This document shows, piece after piece, positions 23,451 to 33,651 of a stretch of DNA of 64,000 nucleotides (positions are counted from its first letter, which is position 1; every line of letters starts with the position of its first letter). Made by a program: the position numbers and the translations under genes. The notes under the pieces are model-generated. The model was not told the origin of the DNA. It saw nothing but the letters and a program-made list of their open reading frames with translations, and made no database searches. The stretch is from NCBI GenBank assembly GCA_902728285.1, contig CACVBU010001038.1, positions 289,368 through 353,367 of the forward strand. The letters are read 5' to 3'. Source of the stretch: Clytia hemisphaerica. Its lineage: Eukaryota; Cnidaria; Hydrozoa; Leptothecata; Clytiidae.

Positions 23451-23925
23451 TACTTCACTTTCCTTGGGAAATACAGTGAACATACGTCATTTTCCTTGAG
23501 AAATACAGTGAACTACTTCATTTTCCTTGGGAAATACAGCAGGGATCGAATTAGCGTATCGCATTTCGCAATTCGCGATGCGTTTTTGGATTACTTACAA
23601 GCTAAAAATTGAAAATTGATCCATTTTAGGATGCAAAATCATGCTTATCAAAAAATTGCGATGCACTTTCTTTCCCTTATTTCGATGCCTGTACAGTGAA
23701 CCTACGTTGAGAAATACAGTGATCTACTTCATTTTCCTTGAGAAATACAGTGAATATACGTCATTTTCCTTGGGAAATACAGTGAACATACGTCATTTTC
23801 CTTGAGAAATACAGTGAACTACTTCATTTTCCTTGGGAAATACAGTGAACATAGGTCATTTTCCTTGAGAAATACAGTGAACATAGTACGTCATTTTCCT
23901 TGAGAAATACAGTGAACATACTTTT
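23451..23925. repeat. Minisatellite of about 36-bp units
   Basis: The unit CATTTTCCTTGRGAAATACA then GTGAACWTACGT is repeated at 23451-23550 and 23700-23925, with a 150-bp non-repeat interruption containing CGCATTTCGCAATTCGCGATG. Units alternate GGGAAATACAG and GAGAAATACAG. Confidence 0.8.
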
Positions 23926-23929
23926 CAAG

Positions 23930-24808
23930 TTATTTGGTCTCAATATACGTCGCTTGCTCAAAGAAAAATATATTTTGTCCAATATTTTAATTTTAAAAGT
24001 TTGGTCCAAATATCTTTTCAAAAAATGACTTTTGAAAAGAATTCTTTTTTTGATTTTTTTCCACAAACTGCAATAAGTATAAATTGAAATTCAACAGCAT
24101 TTTACATTAAAAACGAAAGTAAAAATGGAATTGTATATCTAGCAAGTTTTATGCCCCCCTCTTGCGCCCTTAGACTCTCTCTACATCGTGGCGAAAAAAA
24201 CAATATAAAACCACTCACAAACAATTTTATAATCGAATCCCCACCTCCAGACGATGTCAATCGAACAGAATCGTACGAAAATCACAATTGAACAGCAAAA
24301 TTCTGGGTAAAATTTGATTGTGTTCAATTATTGTCAAATTGGTTAGATTGCGTTTGATTATCGTTGATACAGAGGAGAATTAAAAATCCCAAAAGTATGA
24401 GTCCAATTAACCGAATATAATATAAAAAGTAATCGTCAGCCGTGCAAAATTACTCAAATCTGATTGGTTTAGAGGAGTGCGATTAATCGTTAATTGCACT
24501 ATTACCACTTTTTGCACCCTTCGGCGGGGGGACACTTTTTTCCCTTATTCTTTTCTCTCCCAAGTCCTGTGTCAGAGACTTTTTTTTACTATATAATAAA
24601 AAACAAAGACATTTTTTTTTCTTCAATATAAAAAAGAAGAAAGAAATTTTACGTTACAATAGCTTCTTTTAATTGAAAACAAAGAAAAATTACACTGCAA
24701 TGTTTTCTTTTTAAACAAAAGAAAAAAAGGAGGTTTTCGAATGTTTACAAAAATATAAAAGTTAGAAAAAGATTCTTTTTCAAAACTATTTACTGACGAT
24801 TACCTCGG
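23930..24808. other. Repeat-derived, no gene
   Basis: AT-rich interval with a fragment of the CCAGACGATGTCA family at about 24249 and a partial copy of the ATTAATCGTTAATTGCAC words at about 24480, which recur in the palindrome that follows. Confidence 0.4.
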
Positions 24809-24960
24809 AATCGTATGGTTTGTCGTGCAATTAACGATTAATCACTCGTAACAAAGGAGAAAATACCGTACAAAGGAGAAAATACCGTAATTTGCAAATT
24901 ACTATTTTCTCCTTTATTACTCGTGATTAATCGTTAATTGCACGACAAACCATACGATTA
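24809..24960. repeat. Near-perfect palindrome, 152 bp
   Basis: AATCGTATGGTTTGTCGTGC followed by AATTAACGATTAATCACTCG is mirrored by CGTGATTAATCGTTAATTGC and ACGACAAACCATACGATT. The centre repeats CAAAGGAGAAAATACCGTA. The arms are about 60 bp. It is a likely foldback/MITE copy. Confidence 0.8.
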
Positions 24961-25386
24961 CTAGTACAAATAAAATGATTCTAATGTCTTGCATTTGATG
25001 AATATACATTTTGACTTACTTTTTAATCAAGTGTATTCCCAAGGCACGGTTTCAGATTCTTTGTAATTATAACTTTTATGACCATACTATATGTCACAGT
25101 TCTCCTTCTTATTGATAATTTTTCGTTCGTGTTGTGCTGTAATTTTCTGTTCTTCATTAAAGAAGAAGGAAAAAAACAACTAACATGTGCAATAAATTTA
25201 CTAAATATATACCATATAGATAGCTCTTAATCCAACAACCCCTTTCTTTATCCGACAGCTAGAATGGCTGGTCATCAATTAAACAAAACACGTTATTCAT
25301 CTTTAATATTACTTTGCAGATTTCATTTTTGGGGTGTCAGATAAAGAAAGGGGTGTCAGATTGAGACCAGACGGTACGCTAAATTT

Positions 25387-25690
25387 GATTATCGAAGTAA
25401 TCGATAATGATCGAAGTAATCGATAATGATCGAAGTAATCGATAATGATCGAAGTAATCGATAATGATCGAAGTAATCGATAATGATCGAAGTAATCGAT
25501 AATGATCGAAGTAATCGATAATGATCAAAGTAATCGATAATGATATAATGATCGAAGTAATCGATAATGATCGAAGTAATCGATAATGATCGAAGTAATC
25601 GATAATGATCGAAGTAATTGATAATGATCGAAGTAATTGATAATGATCGAAGTAATCGATAATGATCGAAGTAATCGAACGACCATTTAT
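25387..25690. repeat. 19-bp tandem satellite, about 16 units
   Basis: The unit GATCGAAGTAATCGATAAT is repeated almost perfectly, with one 8-bp irregularity near 25545 and two variants with ATTG. Because 19 is not a multiple of 3, a long minus-strand open frame arises, but it is not a gene. Confidence 0.95.
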
Positions 25691-25795
25691 CGATTAACAA
25701 TCGAATTTCAAGTACCATTCGATTGACCTCCTTATTTCCCACCCATTTCGTCTGCCATTTTGTGTGCCTTTGCCCTGGATTTCCTCAAGTAACTC

Positions 25796-25925
25796 ATATA
25801 GCGCGTTCTGATTGGTCGGAGAAAACAAAAGTGGTTTTCGTGCGTTCTGATTGGTTGGAGAAAACGAAAGTGGTTTTTGCGCGTGGATGGCGTGTTCTAA
25901 TTGGCCGAAATAAACTTGGTTTCAG
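25796..25925. repeat. Tandem duplication with CCAAT-type cores
   Basis: GCGTTCTGATTGGTYGGAGA followed by AAACRAAAGTGGTTTTYG occurs at about 25802 and 25844, and a weaker third copy (GCGTGTTCTAATTGGCCGA) at about 25890. ATTGG is an inverted CCAAT box. There is no adjacent gene that it could serve. Confidence 0.6.
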
Positions 25926-26170
25926 ATTATTTTGACGCGCTGCTACTGGAAACATTTTTGATAAAATTGAAGGTATTTAATATCAAAAGTGATTGAAAGT
26001 AATCGGACAGTAATCGAAACGATCAAACAAATCGAAAATGGTCGTTAAAAATGCCATAATTTGGAGTTGAGTGAGTATTCGATCACCGATAGAATCGATA
26101 AGTGGTCACTAATCACCTTCAATTGTTATCGATCATTATTGATTACTTGGATCACAATCGAACGTTCGAT

Positions 26171-26452
26171 TGGGCTATTCCAAAAAAAAATTGTACAGGG
26201 ATTGACGAACTTTTTTCACTAACCCCCCTGGAAATTTTGGATAACAAACTATATATTCCCTGGAAATTAGGAGTCGACACCCCTGGAAAGTGACTATTGA
26301 TGCCAGTTCAGGAGGAGAGAAACCCCTGGAAACCTTTAATAACCCCCTTGGAAAATCTGAAAATAACCAAAAACCCCTTGGAAAATCAAGGTTCAGACCC
26401 CCCTGGAAAAGTTTGTCAATACCCCTGTGTGGTTTAAAAATGGAATAGCCCA
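26171..26452. mobile_element. MITE with TGGGCTATTCCA ends
   Basis: Perfect 12-bp termini TGGGCTATTCCA (26171-26182) and TGGAATAGCCCA (26441-26452). The interior is a run of CCCCTGGAAA words (at least eight) facing both ways across the centre, with TTTTTTCACTA and AAAGTTTGTCAATACCCCTG near the ends. It is non-coding. Confidence 0.8.
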
Positions 26453-26553
26453 TTAGCACCATCTGGTTAAGAGCCATCTACTGTATTATTCTATCAACTC
26501 CTGAAAGTTTTGTAAAATTTTTACTGATGCAAAATTTTTTTAGAGCCTCATGT

Positions 26554-26775
26554 CCAGACGATCTCAATCGAACGCTGATCGAACGGAATCGATGATCGAA
26601 CCAGTCGAACCAAATCGAACGCAATCGACTGATTGAAATTCGATTGTCGAACGCAATTGAATCTCAATTGAATATTAACTACCGCAATTTTCAGATTCGA
26701 TTGATATTCGATTGCGTTTGATTGATATTCGTTTGCGTTCGATTGATATTCGATTGCGTTCGATCGTCGATTCAT
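26554..26775. mobile_element. Element of the CCAGACGAT / ATTGCGTTCGATT family
   Basis: It opens with CCAGACGATCTCAATCGAAC and is built throughout from AATCGAACGCAATCGA and its inverse TCGATTGCGTTCGATTGA. The right terminus is not as clean as in the two better copies (27632 and 31894). Confidence 0.6.
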
Positions 26776-26842
26776 TGACCCCTGGATTGTTCATCGCATA
26801 ATTTCTACAGGAATTCGAAAGTAATTTCATTTGGCTTGTGAT

Positions 26843-27586
26843 ATAGACCTTTTCGCCTTTCCATCCGCCATATTGAATTGTATGCAAAAATTATGGTGGC
26901 CGAATTGCCGTGGTGAAATTCCCTTAGAAAGTATGCAAAACATATGCAAAAAGAAAGTATTAATTAAAAACTTACATGCATAATTGGCATTATTTTAAAG
27001 TGTAATCTTGTAGAAGAAAGATTAAATTTGCTTCTCTTGAAAACTAAAAACAATTATATTCACTCATCTCTTAGAACAGGCACTTCAAAGACCATAACAT
27101 TAGACAGAAGGGAGACAGAAACTCAAACTGAAAAATCACCCGCGAAGGTAAAAAACAATCCTTATTCGGCTGACGGCAAATTATTCTCCTGGGAATAAAA
27201 CCGCCAAATGATCAAATCAAAACATTGATAAAGTGTGACGTCATAATTACTGCTTTCAGTTTGCGTGTTTTGAAAGTTTGATGTGTGTACTCCGTCTTCG
27301 TGGAATTTCTTAATGGCATGAAAACAGAATATGCAATGTCTTTAAGAACAAATTCCTAAAAGGCTTTTGTTGTTCTGTAAATATTTCCTTTTGGATTAAG
27401 AAATTCCATCTTTTATTGTTCTAATGATCATAATATTTATTTATAAGATGCTTTGTTGTCTTTTTAATCTTTGTGTAAACTTGCATATGTTTTGCATACT
27501 TTCCAACTAAATCCAACCACGGCATTTTCGTTCCTGTATTTTTGCATACAATTCAAGATGGCGGACGGAAAGGCGAAAAGGTCTAT
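26843..27586. mobile_element. 744-bp TIR element, ATAGACCTTTTCG ends, copy A (empty site)
   Basis: The left end ATAGACCTTTTCGCCTTTCC and the following 110 bp are mirrored at the right end (GGCGAAAAGGTCTAT, ending 27586). The arms include CATATTGAATTGTATGCAAA and TTTTGCATACTTTC. A second copy lies at 33652-34761. Copy A has the uninterrupted ATATTCAC site at 27056-27063, where copy B carries an insertion. Confidence 0.85.
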
Positions 27587-27631
27587 TTGAGAGCTTGGAC
27601 TGTTGGATCTTGGGAAGCTGCAAGAATAAAG

Positions 27632-27824
27632 CCAAACGATCTCAATCGAACAGAATCGACGATCGAACCAGTCGTACAACAATTGAACCAATCACGAATA
27701 TTACCCAGAATTGACGTTCGATTGAGATTCGATTGCGTTCGACAATCAAATTTCAATCGGTCGATTGCGTTCGATTTGGTTCGACTGGTTGGATCGCCGA
27801 TTCCATTCGCTTGAGATCGTTTGG
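27632..27824. mobile_element. 193-bp hairpin element of the CGAACGCAATCGA family
   Basis: Perfect 14-bp termini CCAAACGATCTCAA and TTGAGATCGTTTGG. The arms include GACGATCGAACCAGTCG and its near inverse CGACTGGTTGGATCGCCGA. The interior uses the TCGATTGCGTTCGA words shared with the 26554 and 31894 elements. Confidence 0.75.
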
Positions 27825-28557
27825 TTATATAGCTAAAATCTGAATTATTTGCTAAATTTTTCAGCTTGTGATGGAGAATAGAGACAAAAACACCAGCTTT
27901 TTACGGTTGTATAATTAGCAAGTGAGAACAGAAACTTGCCAGATTTCCTTGACTGGCAATCAACTAGAAAAACACAATTCGACTGCGTTCAATCGATTCA
28001 ACCTTCAATTTGTTCAATTGAAATCACCTGGGAATCTATAGCTAATGGAACAGTTTTCTTAATCAAGCTAATCGTACATAATTAAGAATTTGCAGTAAAA
28101 TTCGATGAATGTTCGATTATGGTTCAGTAATCGATCGAACATTAATCGTTCACAATTTGGTTCTATCAAATTTGATAGTTCGATTTAAAAAAAAAGTTCC
28201 ATCAGGTTCGAGTCGATAAGTAATTAATACTCTGAATTTCACCTACCTTACCTAGATTTATGCTTTCCTGATTAGAATTCATCTACCATTTGGTTTATAA
28301 ATTTGCCTTGTGTATGATTGGGGCCTTCTTCAGAATCATCATTCATTCATTCTGAGCTTTGTTGGATTTACCAAAGTCAGAAGAATTCGAGAATTATTGC
28401 ACGTGCGACTGCTGGTAGCGCCATGACTTCGTGTTGGATACGCACGAATCAGACGGATAAAAATGTCGTTCTTTCTCCAAAAAGGAGATGGCTATGACGT
28501 ATGCGACGGCGAGACACGCTCCGCACCGAGGATATGATGATCGATGAATCTCCATCA

Positions 28558-28858
28558 ATTGAATTTACAGAATAAGAATAGAATTTATCGAATGAAAATA
28601 GATTTTACCGAATAAAAATAGAATTTGATCGATAATAATAATACAGAATTTACCGAATGAAAATAGAATTTATATTGAATGATAATAAAATTTACCAAAT
28701 GATAATAAAATTTACCGAATGAGAATTGAATTTACCAAATGATAATTGAATTTACCGAATGATAATTGAATTTACCGAATGATAATATTGAATTTACCGA
28801 ATGCGAATTGAATTTACCGAATGATAATTGAATTTACCGAATGATAATGTTAAATTTT
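28558..28858. repeat. 20-bp minisatellite, about 14 units
   Basis: The unit GAATTTACCGAATGATAATT is repeated with variation (AATGAAAATA, AATGATAATA, CAAATGATAA). Upstream (28380-28560) is a more GC-rich stretch (CACGTGCGACTGCTGGTAGC) in which I recognise nothing. Confidence 0.85.
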
Positions 28859-29037
28859 TTCGAAAAAATAATCGAGTGAATATTTCTACAAACGGCTCTC
28901 CATAAAGTCAAGTAATCAACTTTCAACACAACTTTCTTGCCACTTTAAAGTTCCCAAATCAAAAATTTTTGAATAAAAATAATTATTTTATGCTCAAGCA
29001 GATATTTTGCAGAATGCAATATTATAAATAAAAAGGT

Positions 29038-29312
29038 GATAGCTTCTTCGGAAAAGCGAAAGACACAAATATATTTTTCGGATTCGGCATGCGGGAATAG
29101 CTGTCAGGACCTGTTTGACCTGCAGGAGACCTAGTAGGGTTGAATATATGTGTGGTTTGGGTGTGTTTATGTATCAAATTGGCTAGGGATTGAGTTGTTA
29201 TGAGTTAGGGTTAGGGTTGGAGCTCGAAAAAAGCAACTTTTTGTGATTTTCTTTTAATATAATATCGTCTGTAGTTTGTCCAGATGTGTCTTTCGCTTCT
29301 ACGAAGAAGCCG
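29038..29312. repeat. Inverted repeat pair, GCTTCTTCGNNNAAGCGAAAGACACA
   Basis: GCGAAAGACACAAATATA near 29055, preceded by GCTTCTTCGG, is mirrored by TGTGTCTTTCGCTTC and GAAGAAGC at 29284-29309. The loop contains GGTTGAATATATGTGTGG and the TTAGGG-like tract at 29204. It could be a MITE. Confidence 0.5.
29204..29227 (+). repeat. TTAGGG-like tract with GGAGCTCGA
   Basis: GTTAGGGTTAGGGTTGG followed by AGCTCGA occurs here, and its exact reverse complement at 35172-35195. Only two telomere-type units are present, and the extra shared bases show a common repeat origin. Confidence 0.7.
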
Positions 29313-29369
29313 CGACAAAATAAAAATAAAGCAAAACCGGAGAGCAGCAAGAAGAACGAAATCAAGTAG

Positions 29370-31855
29370 GGAACTGGTATGGTTGTTTATTTGTAGCAAA
29401 ATTACGATTTTACTATTCAACGAAAATTTTACTATTCAACGAAATATTTCACTATTTAGTGCCAACGAAAATATTATGGTTCAACCAAATTTTTGTATTA
29501 AACGAAATATTTTACTATTTAGTGCCAACGAAAATATTATGGTTCAACCAAATTTTTGTATTCAACGAAATATTTTACTATTTAGTGCCAACGAAAATAT
29601 TATGGTTCAACCAAATTTTTTGTATTCAACGAAATATTTCACTATTTAGTATTATGATTTAACCAAATTTTACTATTCAACGAAATTTTTTACCATTCAA
29701 CAAAATATGTAAGTGTTCAACAAACATTTTACCATTCAACAAAATATTTTTCTTTCAACGATTATTTACAGTGTTGTTCTAGGCTACGTCATATCTTCCT
29801 TCGTTTCGAGCGAAAAACTCCTACTCAAGAGTAAGGCCTAAAAGCCTGGAGCTGTCTATTGTGTAGATTGTGTAGACTATGTTGTTCTTTCTTCCGCGCG
29901 ACCCAGAGCTTTACACACATACTGATATTAGCCTCCGTCTCGGAAGAGGACTGGGCCCGAATTTGCGGACGTTTTCACAGTTTCACTTTCGTTTTCGGCT
30001 ATACGACAGCGTTTTCAAGCAGAAAGCAGAGGAAATCTGTGAAATTATGGCAGGGAATGCTAACCTATTTTTCCAGTGTTTCTCGAGATTTGAGCAAGAT
30101 TATTGTTCTAGAAAGTTCATAAAGGCCTAATAGTTTCAGATTAGTATGATTTCATCAGAAAAAACATTTACACCAAAGCTCCTTATTGATATGTGAAGGC
30201 TACCAAAAATAGCAATGTCCTCCATCAGAACAACTTTAACATAAAGGACAAGGACAGTCAAGAAGTCAAGAAGTCTACTTTGTTGAAAATTTGCACAAAA
30301 TGCTTAGAGAAAATGTTACTATGGAAGCCCATTCTATACTCCTAAATGATAGTTGAAAGATCAGCAGTTGAGAGGGTTGATTAAAATAGAACTCAAAGCA
30401 CACAATAAAATATACATATATATTTGTCCAGAAAGAACTGGCATGTTGTTTGCTTTGTTTTGGTGTTTAAAAATATGTACTTATCAGTCCTAAAAAAATA
30501 TAAATTTGAATATAATGAGGGCAATGAGTCTGGTTAAATGTTACTATATTTACAAGAAAGGATTACTGAAAAAATGCTACTGTGTGTACTACTGATGAAC
30601 TAAACTCAAAAACTAAAACTTTACCATAAATTTACATTACGACAATTTAAAAATCTATCTTTAATAGCAACAAAGAAAAAGACATGGCTCAAAGTTTTAA
30701 AAACAGAGCTAGTCAGAGCTTCAATTCAGTAGGTATAGAGCTTTCAAAATTTGAAAACAGACACTGCATTGGTTACTACAAGACATACTATCCACACGGT
30801 TTTTTCGATTCATGAAAAAAATAAAGTATTTTATCCAAAAAAGGTTCTCTTTTTTTTTGGTACTGTAATCAATTCCAACAAACAACAATCAATATAACAG
30901 TTTTTTGAAAACCATCCCACAGTGTAAACATTATCAACCAACTAAACCCACACCGCCAAAATTGTAAAAATAAGTCAATATGATTTCTATCAACAATTTC
31001 TCGTAAAATGTTTTTTTTCCAACATTCTGATACCAATCATGGCTGGAGGCATCATGTGTAGAGTGACTGTGTGGCATTTCATTGCTTTTAATGATCACGA
31101 TACCAAACATCAACCAAACAAAACTGACGCCAAGCCAAATCTGTCGATTAGGCAAAAATGGATAATGAGTATGTGTGGACTAAGGGTCGGTTTTTTCACC
31201 TTTCAAAGTCTCTCTAAGGGTCGGAAAAATCAGAAAGTTTTAATTAGTCTCTCTTAGGGTCGGAAAATTCAGGATTTTTAGGAAATATTTTTGATTTCCA
31301 GAGAAAAAATTGTAATAAAGTCTCTTTAAGGGTTACCTTTTCAGCAAAAATCAGTCTCTCTAAGGGTCGGTTTTCGGAGGTCCCGTCCGCACATACCCTT
31401 TATTCGCCAACCCTAGTACCCCCCCCTGGGTCCTCAGGTCGGAGTTCTGCTCACGTCTCACATGTGCGGATCATTGCGTGTAATACAAGGACCGAAAAAA
31501 CAGTGTTCTGCGTTTTATTACTCTTCCATGGAGAAATTTTGGTTGAACGAATATTTTTTCGTTGGCACAAATTTTGACTATAGAAATATTTCGTTGAATA
31601 GTAAAATTTGGTTGAACCATAATATTTTGGTTGGCACTAAATAATGAAATATTTCGTTGAACAGTTATATATTTCGTTGAATGCTAAAATATTTCGTTGA
31701 ATAGTAAAATTTGGTTGAACCATAATATTTTCGTTGGCACTAAAATATTTTCGTTGGCACTAAATAGTGAAATATTTCGTTGAATAGTAAAATTTTGGTT
31801 GAATAGTAAAATCACAATTTTGCTACAAATAAACTGCCATAAACTGGAACTCCAT
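29370..31855. mobile_element. 2.5 kb element with inverted arms made of tandem repeats
   Basis: The left arm (about 29380-29760) has GTTTATTTGTAGCAAAATTA then AACGAAATATTTCACTATTT and three tandem 64-bp units with GCCAACGAAAATATTATGG. The right arm (31530-31845) is the inverse, ending in TTGCTACAAATAAAC. The interior holds two overlapping short plus-strand frames at 29859-30130 of unknown nature, AT-rich DNA, and a TCTCTAAGGGTCGG repeat cluster (31190-31370). No transposase was recognised. Confidence 0.65.
31176..31380 (+). repeat. TCTCTAAGGGTCGG repeat cluster
   Basis: CTAAGGGTCGG or a close variant (such as CTTTAAGGGTTA) occurs about five times, separated by A/T-rich spacers. It is followed by a C-run (GTACCCCCCCCTGGG) and CTCACATGTGCGGA. 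It is non-coding and nested in the 29370-31855 element. Confidence 0.6.
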
Positions 31856-31893
31856 TTTTTATTTTTTTATTTTTTTTACTATTTCAGTCTTTC

Positions 31894-33170
31894 CCAGACG
31901 ATGTCATTCGAACGAATCGAACGCCGAATCAATTGAACGCAATCGAACGCAATCGAATGATTGAAATTCGATTGCCGAACGCAATCGAATGCCAATCGAA
32001 TAACGACCCTGCCTATGCCCCGGACAGTCCGGGGCAAATGTCCTGGGGTCTGAAAAAAATGACTTTTTCCCCGGATCTACGTCCGGGGCTCCAATTTTTG
32101 CGCCATAAATTTACCCCGGACGTATATCGCCGAGCACACTTTAAACCCCCGGACATTTTATTTACTTACCTTTCTCTGTCTGATCAGGATCCATTTTTCA
32201 GCTTTCGGTTAGATTTTAGAATTTGATTGCTGAACAAACCACACTTGAGATTTAAGGTTCAAATAAAGGCCTCACACACGAAACGCCAAAATCAGGACAT
32301 TACAAGATCTTTTGGAAGACGGCGTTTGTCCACGGAAGAATATTTCAATGAATTAGAAAAAAGCCCGCGCGGTCAGCAATTCTATAAAAAGCGACCGCGC
32401 GGGCTGTCTGGGGCGTCCGGGGTAGTCTCTCAAAAACAAATAATACGGACCCCGGGCACGCATCAAAAAAACCCCGGACTGTCCGGGGCATAGGCAAGGT
32501 CGTATCGAATATTACCGCGATTTTCTCGATTGATTCAATTGCGTTCGATTAGTGCCTGGATTCGATTGCGTTCGATTAGTGCCTGGATTCGATTGATTCG
32601 ATTGATTCGATTGCGTTCGATTGACTAATGTATTCGATTGATTCGATTGATTCAACTACGTTCGGTTGGCTTATGCATTCGACTGGTTCGACTAATTGAT
32701 TCTGTTGATTAACATTGATTCTCGTTCAACATTTGAATAGTTAAACGAGATGATATGAATCATTTTAGCCTGGATTCTAGAAAATGCAGATCATGCAGGC
32801 CCACATGTTTACTGCAAGTTGTGTGTCAAAGCCCGTTCGTTGCGTTGATTTATCTATCGTATCGCGATACTTAACCTCCCTAATAAAAGGCGCTCGAAAT
32901 TGAAAGGAATTGAGGTAAATTGGAATCTAATTTAATCGACCACCCGTCGAATGCAGTCGAACGTAATCGAACATCAATCGAACGTAATCGAATATCAATC
33001 GAACGTAATCGAATATCAATCGAATCAATCGAATTTTACCCAGAATTTTACGTTCGATTGATATTCGATTGCGTTCGGCAATCGAATCGCAATCATTCGA
33101 TTGCGTTCGATTGCGTTCGATTGATTCGATTGGAATTTTCGTTCGATTCCGTTCGATTGACATCGTCTGG
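31894..33170. mobile_element. 1.3 kb element with CCAGACGATGTCA ends
   Basis: Perfect 13-bp termini CCAGACGATGTCA (31894) and TGACATCGTCTGG (ending 33170). The arms are built from AATCGAACGCAATCGAA words and their inverse. The body is interrupted by a second TIR element at 32003-32503, and contains several CGATTGATTCGATTG tandem runs (32560-32720). Confidence 0.75.
32003..32503. mobile_element. Nested GC-rich TIR element, CCCCGGACAGTCCGGGG ends
   Basis: ACGACCCTGCCTATGCCCCG then GACAGTCCGGGG on the left is mirrored by CCCCGGACTGTCCGGGGCAT and AGGCAAGGTCGT on the right. It is far more GC-rich than its surroundings. A short plus-strand open frame (32227-32493, with FGRRRLSTEEYFNELEKSP) runs into the right arm. 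It may be a relic of a coding element. Confidence 0.75.
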
Positions 33171-33334
33171 TCTTTCACTGGGTATTTGGTGGGTATTAGC
33201 TCATTACCAGTTAGTTTCTAATTTACCCATTGACTAAGGTATATTTAGAATGTTATGACTAGTAGATGCGAAATATTTTTCAATCCCTGCGCAGAAACGT
33301 TCTGACGTTGGGTTTTGACGATGGTTCCGTTCCA

Positions 33335-33498
33335 ATAGACCTTTTTTCAAAGAGGCCACCCTGTTGAATAATTATGTAGTCCAGCAGAAAAATAATGATA
33401 AAACCATGCATACTTATTACAATATGCAATGATACAGTAATTTTATGGCTGGACTACATAATTATTCAACAGGACGTCCTCTTTGAAAAAAGGTCTAT
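33335..33498. mobile_element. 164-bp near-perfect hairpin, ATAGACCTTTTTTC ends
   Basis: ATAGACCTTTTTTCAAAGAG then CTGTTGAATAATTATGTAGT is mirrored by ACTACATAATTATTCAACAG and CTCTTTGAAAAAAGGTCTAT. The loop is about 60 bp. Its termini resemble those of the elements at 26843, 33652 and 53227. Confidence 0.85.
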
Positions 33499-33651
33499 TT
33501 GCAATTGGACAGGGTTTCTGTTATTACTATTAGGGGCCAGGGGGCCATCAACTTTGGATTTTCGAATTTTTTAGCAACATTTCATGGTCGTTAAGGGGGG
33601 AGGGGGTCAAGGCTAATGCCGTTAAGAAAATTCAAAAGTAAATTGCATTTC

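Noticed and set aside
23451-25690. CRISPR-like array
   Set aside because: The repeats are directly adjacent minisatellite units without unique spacers, and the sequence is eukaryotic.
25389-25742. 117-codon minus-strand frame over the 19-bp satellite
   Set aside because: A stop-free tandem repeat; the translation is one 19-residue unit repeated.
29859-30130. Two overlapping plus-strand frames (83-87 codons) inside the 29.4-31.9 kb element
   Set aside because: No family resemblance and no splice context. Left as part of the element and not called as a gene.
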